A DNA stretch of 5,216 nucleotides. Source: Acidimicrobiaceae bacterium (lineage in GTDB: Bacteria; Actinomycetota; Acidimicrobiia; Acidimicrobiales; Salinilacustritrichaceae). The notes under the pieces were generated by a model that searched no databases, was not told the DNA's origin, and saw only the letters and a list, made by a program, of their open reading frames with translations. The stretch is from the NCBI GenBank assembly GCA_003476595.1, contig DMTU01000133.1, positions 6,677 through 11,892 of the forward strand, given 5' to 3'. This document shows positions 1 through 5,216 of this stretch, piece after piece. Positions within the stretch are counted from its first letter, which is position 1; each line of letters opens with the position of its first letter. The translations under genes and the position numbers were made by a program.

Positions 1-10
1 CACGGCACGG

Positions 11-16
11 AAGGAG
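11..16 (+). promoter_or_regulatory. Ribosome binding site of the first gene
   Basis: AAGGAG lies 8 bases before the ATG at 25. It is the clearest Shine-Dalgarno sequence in the window and fixes the start of the membrane-anchored protein. Too little upstream sequence is present to judge a promoter. Confidence 0.8.
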
Positions 17-24
17 ACGGCGGG

Positions 25-1770
25 ATGACCGATCGACCCGAGGACCTGGGCATGCCGGGCGGACCCCCCACGGAGCCGCCGCCCCCGCCGCCACCCCCGG
101 CCGGGACGGTCACCCTCGACTCCGAGACGCAGGTCCGCTCCGGCGGCATCGGTGGCCGCATCGCCGCCGGCGCCGTGGGCCTGGTGCTGCTGATCGGCGG
201 CGTGGCCTTCGCCGCCACCCAGATGGGCAGCGACGACGGGGCGGGCGATCCCGAGGCTGCCGTCGCCGAGCTGTTCGACGCCATCGCCGACGAGGACGTC
301 CTCGGCGTGCTCGCCACGCTGGACCCCGGCGAGCGCGATGCGCTGTCCCAGCCGGTCGAGCGGTTCTTCGGCGAGCTCGAGCGCCTCGCGGTGCTCGACG
401 ACTCCTTCGAGCTCAGCGGGGTCGCCGGCATCGACCTCGGGTTCGAGGACCTGACCTTCCGCACCGAACCCGTGCGCGACGACCTCACCCGCGTCTACCT
501 CACCGGGGGCACGGCGACCTTCGCGGTCGACACCGACGAGATCCCCGTCGGCGAGTTCCTCACCGACACCTTCGACCGCTTCGGCATCGAGTACCGCGGC
601 GTCCAGGAGTCCGACTCCGACACCCTCGACCCCGCCGAGGCCGGCGACACGTTCCTGGTCGCACGCGACACCGGCGACGGATGGCGGGTCAGCCTGGGGT
701 ACACCGCGATGGAGGCCGCCCGGGTCGCGCAGGGCGCGCCCGTGCCCGCCGCCGGCGCCGGGCTCACCGCCATCGGCGCCGACACCCCCGAGGAGGCCGT
801 CGAGGGCTTCCTGCAGGCGGCGGCCGGCATCGACATCGAGGGCGTCATCGCCCGGCTCTCCCCCGGCGAGCTGCGCGCCGTGCACGACTACTGGCCGGTG
901 CTGGTCGGTGGCGCCGAGCTGCCGACTGCAGCGGACGTCCCCGCCGACATCGAGCTCGTCGACCTGTCGCTGCGGTCCTCCACCGACGGCGATCGGGGCC
1001 AGGTCTTCATCGACAGCATCGGCGTCGACGTGACCACCGAGGACTTCGTGGGCGGGGCCACCATCGCCGACGGCTGCGTCGAGGTCCGGGGCGACATCCG
1101 CGAGGAGCTGGAGGCCGCCGAGCTGGAGCTGCCCGACGGCCCGATCTGCGCGGAGGACGTCGACGCCATCCTCGAGGACGCCGCCGGCGACATGGGCAGC
1201 GCGAACATCTTCGGGTTCGGTGGGATGGAGGGTCTCATGATGGGTGAGGGCGAGACGCCCGAGCTCGGCATCACCGTCGTGCGCATCGACGGCGGCTGGT
1301 TCGTCGCCCCCATCGGGACCTGGGCCGACCTCGGGCTCGCCGTGCTCGAGACCATCGATCGCGAGGACCTCGACGCCATGGTCGACGGCCTCGAGGAGTT
1401 CTTCGGCAGCGGCTTCTTCGGTGGCGACATGCTCGGCGGCGGCTTCGTCCCACCCGGGATGATCGACGAGTTCGACGACGAGGCGTTCGACGACTTCGAC
1501 GACGAGTTCGGCTTCGGGGAGGCCGAGGTCGAGACCTTCGAGGAGCCCGGCGACCCGATCGGCGGGAACGCCCTCGACGCCACGCTCACCGACATGGTCG
1601 CCGTCTTCACCGGCGATCCGGACGTGGCCGCGTGCACGCTCGAGCAGCTCCGGCTCCAGGCGAGCACCGAGCAGCTCTTCGAGCTCGCCGACGCCTACGA
1701 GTTCGAGTACGAACCGTCACTCGAGGCCCAGGACGTCTTGTTCGGAGCCCTCTCCGCCTGCGGCGGCTAG
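25..1770 (+). CDS. Membrane-anchored protein of unknown function with two tandem outer domains
   Basis: I do not recognise a named family for this 581-residue protein. Residues 1-44 form a cytosolic tail with eight consecutive prolines (18-25). Residues about 46-65 are one hydrophobic segment preceded by Arg45, so an N-in signal anchor is likely, with the rest outside. Residues about 75-237 and 254-446 look like two copies of one alpha+beta module. Each opens with a helix of the form (D/T)PE-A-V-F followed by a DPGE or SPGE turn, and each ends with a strand containing G-W (DGWRVSL, GGWFVAPI). This resembles the NTF2-like/DUF4878 style of secreted actinobacterial domains, which is inference. 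Residues about 457-510 are an acidic Phe/Gly/Asp-rich linker. Residues about 518-581 form a small helical end with Cys537 and Cys579; Cys351 and Cys375 in copy B could also pair. The ATG at 25 is supported by AAGGAG. An envelope or sensing role is possible but unproven. Confidence 0.88.
   Translation: MTDRPEDLGMPGGPPTEPPPPPPPPAGTVTLDSETQVRSGGIGGRIAAGAVGLVLLIGGVAFAATQMGSDDGAGDPEAAVAELFDAIADEDVLGVLATLDPGERDALSQPVERFFGELERLAVLDDSFELSGVAGIDLGFEDLTFRTEPVRDDLTRVYLTGGTATFAVDTDEIPVGEFLTDTFDRFGIEYRGVQESDSDTLDPAEAGDTFLVARDTGDGWRVSLGYTAMEAARVAQGAPVPAAGAGLTAIGADTPEEAVEGFLQAAAGIDIEGVIARLSPGELRAVHDYWPVLVGGAELPTAADVPADIELVDLSLRSSTDGDRGQVFIDSIGVDVTTEDFVGGATIADGCVEVRGDIREELEAAELELPDGPICAEDVDAILEDAAGDMGSANIFGFGGMEGLMMGEGETPELGITVVRIDGGWFVAPIGTWADLGLAVLETIDREDLDAMVDGLEEFFGSGFFGGDMLGGGFVPPGMIDEFDDEAFDDFDDEFGFGEAEVETFEEPGDPIGGNALDATLTDMVAVFTGDPDVAACTLEQLRLQASTEQLFELADAYEFEYEPSLEAQDVLFGALSACGG
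76..99 (+). repeat. Polyproline-coding tract
   Basis: Eight consecutive proline codons (CCG, CCC and CCA mixed) encode residues 18-25 of the membrane-anchored protein. Mixed codon use suggests selection on the peptide rather than simple DNA slippage. Runs of this length are known to stall ribosomes and need elongation factor P. Proline-rich cytosolic tails before a membrane anchor are common in actinobacteria. Confidence 0.85.
1471..1506 (+). repeat. Short direct repeats encoding an acidic Phe-Asp linker
   Basis: TTCGACGAC occurs three times, at 1471-1479, 1486-1494 and 1495-1503; the first and last copies extend to the 12-mer TTCGACGACGAG. In protein they encode repeated F-D-D units (residues 483-494) in the acidic linker between the second outer domain and the C-terminal segment. 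Phase is kept, so copy number could change in multiples of three bases without breaking the gene. Confidence 0.8.
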
Positions 1771-1811
1771 GCCTGGGGGCTCCCGCCACGGGTGGTGCCA
1801 GACTCGGCGCC

Positions 1812-2984
1812 GTGCAGCTCCCCGCCGGCTTCCGGACCCACATCGCCAACGTCGGGATCAAGGACGACACCACCGACTTCGCCGTCATCGCCGCCGAGCG
1901 ACCGTGCGCGGCGGCCGCGGTGTTCACCCGCTCGCGCTTCTCCGGACCGAGCGTCACGCTGTCCCGGGGGCACGCAGCCGACGGGCGCCTCCAAGCCGTG
2001 GTGGTCGTGTCCAAGAACGCGAACGTGGCCACCGGGCCCGACGGCGATGCCGACGCGCTCGAGCTGGTCGAGGGGGTCGCCCACGCCCTCGGCTGCGAAC
2101 CGACCGACGTGCTCGTCGCCTCCACCGGGGTGATCGGCCGTCGGTACCCGATGGACCGGATCCGCCAGCACCTGGCGTCGATGCCCGCGCCCCGGTCGAC
2201 GGATGCCGATGGCGTCGCCGAGGCGATCATGACCACCGACACCCACCCGAAGACGGCCCGGGCCACCCTCCCGACCACGACCGGTGGCGAGGCGAGCGTG
2301 GTCGGCATCGCCAAGGGGGTCGGCATGATCGAGCCGGACATGGCCACGATGCTCGCCTTCGTGCTCACCGACGCCGAGGTCGACGCCACCGTGCTCGACC
2401 GCACCTTCCGGGCGGTCGTGGAGCGGACGTTCAACGCCCTGTCCGTGGACACCGACACCTCGACCTCCGACACCGCGGCCGTGCTGGCCAGCGGCGTCAC
2501 CGGGCCGGTGGACGAGGCCGCGCTGGAAGCCGCCCTCGACGAGGTCTGCCTCGATCTCACCCGGCAGCTCGCAGCCGACGGCGAGGGCGCCGAGACCCTC
2601 GTGGTCGTCACGGTCGACGAGGCCCGCGACCACGCCCAGGCCAAGCGGGTGGCCAAGGCGATCGTCAACTCCCCGCTCGTGAAGACGGCGGTGCACGGCG
2701 CTGACCCCAACTGGGGTCGGATCGCCATGGCGGTGGGCAAGTGCAGCGACGACACCGACATCGACCAGCGGAACGTGACCATCCGCATCGGCGGTCGGGA
2801 GCTCTACCCGAAGCCGGCCAGCGAGGCCGACCTCGATGCCCTGGTCGAGCACCTCCGGGGCGACGAGGTCGCCATCCACGTCTCGCTCGGGGTCGCGGCG
2901 GGCGGGGACGGCGCCAGCGCCACGGTCTACGGCTGCGACCTCACCGACGGCTACGTGCGCATCAACGCGGACTACACCACCTGA
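1812..2984 (+). CDS. argJ: ArgJ-family ornithine/glutamate N-acetyltransferase (OAT2-like)
   Basis: The family moves the acetyl group of N-acetylornithine to glutamate, recycling acetylglutamate in arginine synthesis; some members also use acetyl-CoA. The protein has 390 residues from the GTG at 1812, the usual family length. Visible landmarks are the oxyanion-hole STGVIG (Thr105-Gly106), MTTDTHPK (140-147), and the self-cleavage site KGVGMIEPDMAT. There the chain should be cut before Thr179, which becomes the nucleophile of the beta subunit. Further landmarks are DTDTSTSDT (213-221), ADPNWGR (297-303) and the C-terminal YVRINADYTT, with Asn385 and Thr390. An in-frame ATG at 1632 is rejected because it would add 60 Arg-rich residues overlapping the upstream gene; homology starts at VQLPAGF. 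No clear ribosome site precedes the GTG, 41 bases after the upstream stop. Where textbook ArgJ has NSGNANACTG, this has SKNANVATG (67-75), as in OAT2 of clavulanic acid producers (from memory). The symbol is family-level. Confidence 0.95.
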   Translation: MQLPAGFRTHIANVGIKDDTTDFAVIAAERPCAAAAVFTRSRFSGPSVTLSRGHAADGRLQAVVVVSKNANVATGPDGDADALELVEGVAHALGCEPTDVLVASTGVIGRRYPMDRIRQHLASMPAPRSTDADGVAEAIMTTDTHPKTARATLPTTTGGEASVVGIAKGVGMIEPDMATMLAFVLTDAEVDATVLDRTFRAVVERTFNALSVDTDTSTSDTAAVLASGVTGPVDEAALEAALDEVCLDLTRQLAADGEGAETLVVVTVDEARDHAQAKRVAKAIVNSPLVKTAVHGADPNWGRIAMAVGKCSDDTDIDQRNVTIRIGGRELYPKPASEADLDALVEHLRGDEVAIHVSLGVAAGGDGASATVYGCDLTDGYVRINADYTT

Positions 2985-2999
2985 CATCTGCCAGGGTGC

Positions 3000-3021
3000 A
3001 CGCCACGACCTCGCGTGGCGT
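3000..3021. promoter_or_regulatory. Perfect 8-bp inverted repeat in the argJ-dehydrogenase gap
   Basis: ACGCCACG (3000-3007) and CGTGGCGT (3014-3021) are perfect reverse complements around the 6-base loop ACCTCG. The dyad starts 15 bases after the argJ stop. No T-run follows, so it is not a classical intrinsic terminator. It could be a U-less terminator, an RNA-stabilising hairpin or a dyad operator. A weak -10-like TACATT (3021-3026) abuts its right arm, but no convincing -35 is present; the best at 18-base spacing is TGCACG. The structure is seen; its function is inferred. Confidence 0.4.
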
Positions 3022-3062
3022 ACATTCGCGGGCGCACACAGTGATGGCGGCGGGCCGAACCG

Positions 3063-3069
3063 GGTGGAG
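3063..3069 (+). promoter_or_regulatory. Ribosome binding site favouring the TTG start
   Basis: GGTGGAG has its GGAG core at 3066-3069, five bases before the TTG at 3075. The alternative in-frame ATG at 3090 is 20 bases from the core, too far, so this site decides for the TTG start. An in-frame stop at 3042 rules out any longer start. Confidence 0.6.
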
Positions 3070-3074
3070 AACCC

Positions 3075-4235
3075 TTGACGAGTCTCTCGATGGAGAAGGT
3101 GCTCGATCGAGCGACCGAGGTCGCGCACGAGGTCGCGGGCCCCGCCGCCGAGGCGGTCGACGCCGAGGCACGCTGGCCGGAGGCGTCCCTGAGCGCCCTG
3201 CAGGAGGCCGGCCTCGGCGGCCTCGTCGTCCCCGAGCGTGACGGCGGGCTCGGCTACGGCCTCGCCGCCCTCGCCCAGGTGTGCGAGATCCTGGGCGCGG
3301 CCTGCGCCTCGACGGCGATGTGCTTCGGCATGCACGGCGTCGGGTCAGCGGTCATCGCCGCCAAGGCCACCGAGGAGCAGCAGGACCGCTACCTCGAGCC
3401 CATCGTCGCCGGCCGGCACCTCACCACGCTCACCCTCAGCGAGCCCGGGACGGGCTCGCACTTCTGGCTCCCCCAGTCCCAGCTGCACCGGACCGACGAC
3501 GGCTTCGTCGTGTCCGGCACCAAGACGTTCGTGACCAGCGGCTCCCACGCCGACTCCTACGTCGTCTCCGCCGTCGACGCCGACGCCGCGTCCCCGATCG
3601 GCGAGTTCTCCTGCGTCGTCGTCGACGCGACCAACCCGGGCCTCGAGTGGGGACCGTCCTGGGACGGCCTCGGCATGCGCGGCAACAGCAGCCGCTCCGT
3701 GGAGCTGCGCGACGTCCGACTGCCGGAGGCCGCGCTGCTCGGCGAACCCGGCGACCAGATCTGGTACGTCTTCAACGTCATCGCCCCGTACTTCCTCATG
3801 GCCATGTCCGGCAGCTACCTGGGCGTGGCCGCGGGCGCGTTCGAGGACATGCGCCTCCACGTGACCCAGCGCCGCTACTCCCACGACGGCAGCCGCCTGG
3901 CCGAGCAGCCGGTCATCCAGCACCGCGTCGGTGAGCTCTGGGCCGAGCTCGAGCGCACCCGCCAGCTCGTCCGCCACGCCGCCAGCGGGGCCGACCGGGG
4001 CGAACCGTGGGCGCTCCCGGCCCTGGCCTCGGCCAAGGCCGAGGTGGCCGAGTGCGCCACCAGCGTGGTCAACGGGGCCATGACCCTCGTCGGCGGCATC
4101 GGCTACCGCGAGCACGGCAGCCTCGGGCGGCGCATGCGCGACGCCCGGGCCGCGCACGTGATGGCGCCCACCACGGACCTGCTGCGCCTCTGGACCGGAC
4201 GCGCCATCCTCGACGAGCACATCCTGGCCGACTGA
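3075..4235 (+). CDS. Acyl-CoA dehydrogenase-fold flavoprotein lacking the usual catalytic Glu
   Basis: The 386-residue length is standard for this FAD family, which normally oxidises acyl-CoA thioesters to enoyl-CoA and passes electrons to ETF. The order of parts fits: an N-terminal helical domain (about 5-118), a beta domain with LSEPGTGSH (121-129), GTKTFVTSG (148-156) and MRGNSSRSVEL (201-211), then a C-terminal helical domain with RRYSHDG (266-272) and GGIGYREHG (340-348) leading to RRMRDAR (352-358). Aligned without gaps to medium-chain enzymes from memory, the catalytic Glu of Y-E-G-T is Ala364 in M-A-P-T. The alternative Glu of isovaleryl-CoA dehydrogenase falls at Tyr239. The usual Asp in G-S-D near FAD is His129. 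It may therefore use another base, act on an unusual substrate, or be an oxygenase-like relative. The TTG at 3075 is chosen for its GGTGGAG; ATG 3090 is the alternative. The next gene starts 10 bases downstream, implying one transcript. Confidence 0.93.
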   Translation: MTSLSMEKVLDRATEVAHEVAGPAAEAVDAEARWPEASLSALQEAGLGGLVVPERDGGLGYGLAALAQVCEILGAACASTAMCFGMHGVGSAVIAAKATEEQQDRYLEPIVAGRHLTTLTLSEPGTGSHFWLPQSQLHRTDDGFVVSGTKTFVTSGSHADSYVVSAVDADAASPIGEFSCVVVDATNPGLEWGPSWDGLGMRGNSSRSVELRDVRLPEAALLGEPGDQIWYVFNVIAPYFLMAMSGSYLGVAAGAFEDMRLHVTQRRYSHDGSRLAEQPVIQHRVGELWAELERTRQLVRHAASGADRGEPWALPALASAKAEVAECATSVVNGAMTLVGGIGYREHGSLGRRMRDARAAHVMAPTTDLLRLWTGRAILDEHILAD

Positions 4236-4245
4236 GGCCGCCGCC

Positions 4246-5216
4246 GTGACCGACATCGTGGTCGTCGACCTGCCCGACGCCGTCGTGCGCCAGATCGGCG
4301 CCCGCACCGGTCGCATCCCACGCCGCGCGCACGCCGACGACCTCGGCACCGCCATCGACGACACCACCCTCGTCGTCGTCGGCGCCCCCGACGGCGGGGT
4401 CACCCTCGCCCAGGCGGTCCACGACGTCGCCCCGGAGGTCGCGGTCGTGCTCGTGGCCGGCGACGTCGCCGAGGGCAACGAGGTCCGCGCCACGCTGACG
4501 GTGACGCCCGGCATCGGCCGCCACGCCACGTGCGTCGTGCTCCAGGAGCCCGACACCCTCGACCGGATCGCCGACGAGGTCGAGCGGGCCCAGCTGCGCC
4601 TGCAGCACCGTCGCACGCTCGAGCGCGTGCGCGACGACATCAGCGCGTTCGAGGGCGCAGCCCCCGAGACCCTGTCGGTCTACCTCGGCCAGCTCTTCGA
4701 GCACGCCCCGGTGGGCATCCTGCTCGCCGACCTCGACGGCGTCGTGCGGGCGGCCAACCCCTGCAGCGGCGAGGTGCTGGGCTGGAAGCCCCGCCACGCC
4801 ATCGGCACGTCGCTCACCGACATGTTCAGCGGCGAGGCCGCCGACGTCGCTTCCGGCCTGCTCCGGGAGAGCGTCGGCTCCGGCGGGCCGAACGAGGCCA
4901 CCATCACCCGGACCGGTCCCGACGGGACCACCCAGCACCTCGAGGTCACGGTGGCTCCGGTCGACCCCGACCACTGGGACCTCGGCGTCTTCGTGCTGCT
5001 GCGGGACGAGTCCGAGCGCATCCGGGCGCTGGAGGCCGCACAGCGCGCCCGCCAAGCCGCCGAGGCCGACGCCGAGCGCTACGCCGAGCTGGCCTGGACG
5101 CTGCAGGAGAGCCTGCTGCCCCCGGACCTGCCCGCCATCGAGGGCGTCCACCTCGGCACCCGCTACCACCCGGCCGGGGACGGCTCCGAGATCGGCGGCG
5201 ACTTCTACGACGTGTT
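4246..5216 (+). CDS. PAS-SpoIIE/RsbU-type PP2C phosphatase, 5' part (runs off the window)
   Basis: The frame from GTG 4246 stays open to the window edge, giving 323 complete codons. An upstream in-frame stop at 4159, with no ATG, GTG or TTG between, makes this the first start; no Shine-Dalgarno is seen, so translational coupling to the gene ending at 4235 is likely. Residues about 3-115 look like a receiver fold that has lost its chemistry: LVVVGAPDGG (42-51) has Gly where the phosphorylated Asp should sit, and VVLQEPDTL (97-105) has Gln for the conserved Lys. A coiled coil (about 108-135) leads to a PAS domain (about 146-255, opening with FEHAPVGILLADLDG). A second coiled coil (about 255-285) leads to LQESLLPPDLP (286-296) and EIGGDFYDV (315-323), the signature opening of SpoIIE/RsbU phosphatases, with metal-binding Asp319. 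Such enzymes dephosphorylate STAS anti-anti-sigma factors, releasing sigma factors or tuning other partner-switching outputs. The rest of the catalytic domain is missing. Confidence 0.93.
   Translation, partial: MTDIVVVDLPDAVVRQIGARTGRIPRRAHADDLGTAIDDTTLVVVGAPDGGVTLAQAVHDVAPEVAVVLVAGDVAEGNEVRATLTVTPGIGRHATCVVLQEPDTLDRIADEVERAQLRLQHRRTLERVRDDISAFEGAAPETLSVYLGQLFEHAPVGILLADLDGVVRAANPCSGEVLGWKPRHAIGTSLTDMFSGEAADVASGLLRESVGSGGPNEATITRTGPDGTTQHLEVTVAPVDPDHWDLGVFVLLRDESERIRALEAAQRARQAAEADAERYAELAWTLQESLLPPDLPAIEGVHLGTRYHPAGDGSEIGGDFYDV

Noticed and set aside
681..1247. A 188-codon plus-strand frame inside the first gene
   Set aside because: Its product is almost wholly Arg/Gly/Ala, typical of a shifted frame in GC-rich DNA.
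1632..1811. N-terminal extension of ArgJ from an upstream ATG
   Set aside because: It would overlap the first gene by 139 bases and add an Arg-rich stretch unlike the family; the GTG at 1812 gives the expected length and N terminus.
1771..1811. Possible terminator between the first gene and argJ
   Set aside because: Only short, imperfect G/C pairings are visible and there is no T-run; no stable hairpin can be supported by eye.
1767..3335. A 522-codon open frame on the minus strand opposite argJ
   Set aside because: It is rich in Gly, His, Arg and Val without any recognisable motif, and it lies antisense to a gene with full ArgJ signatures. Long antisense frames are expected when third codon positions are almost always G or C.
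3345..4640. A 431-codon open frame on the minus strand opposite the dehydrogenase and phosphatase genes
   Set aside because: It crosses two well-supported genes, has low-complexity composition and shows no family motif.
4069..5169. A 366-codon open frame on the minus strand opposite the phosphatase gene
   Set aside because: The plus-strand frame carries clear PAS and SpoIIE motifs; the antisense product is Gly/Ala/Val-rich noise.

Overview
The window reads as chromosomal DNA of a very GC-rich bacterium. Third codon positions are almost always G or C, GTG and TTG starts are used, and spurious open frames are abundant on both strands. The gene families and style (a proline-rich cytosolic tail before a single membrane anchor, an actinobacterial-type ArgJ, a PAS-SpoIIE phosphatase) suggest an actinomycetote, possibly of the Acidimicrobiia kind. 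That placement is inference and cannot be proved from this sequence.

Four genes lie head to tail on the + strand and fill nearly the whole window. (1) 25-1770 encodes a membrane-anchored protein of unknown function. Its outer part holds two diverged copies of one alpha+beta domain, then an acidic Phe/Asp/Gly-rich linker and a small C-terminal segment with two cysteines. (2) 1812-2984 encodes an ArgJ-family ornithine/glutamate N-acetyltransferase, closer in its motifs to the OAT2 type than to textbook ArgJ. (3) 3075-4235 encodes an acyl-CoA dehydrogenase-fold flavoprotein with neither usual catalytic glutamate. (4) 4246 to the window end is the 5' part of a phosphatase gene: a degenerate receiver-like domain, a PAS domain, then the start of a SpoIIE/RsbU-type PP2C domain.

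The gaps are 41, 90 and 10 bases. Genes 3 and 4 are almost certainly co-transcribed. The 90-base gap before gene 3 holds a perfect 8-bp inverted repeat and is the only plausible internal transcription boundary. No tRNA, rRNA, CRISPR, insertion sequence or phage gene was seen. No argB, argC, argD or argF accompanies argJ, so the arginine pathway is not clustered within this window. No shared pathway is evident. The strongest leads are the unusual active site of the flavoprotein, its tight linkage to a signalling phosphatase, and the OAT2-like character of the acetyltransferase.
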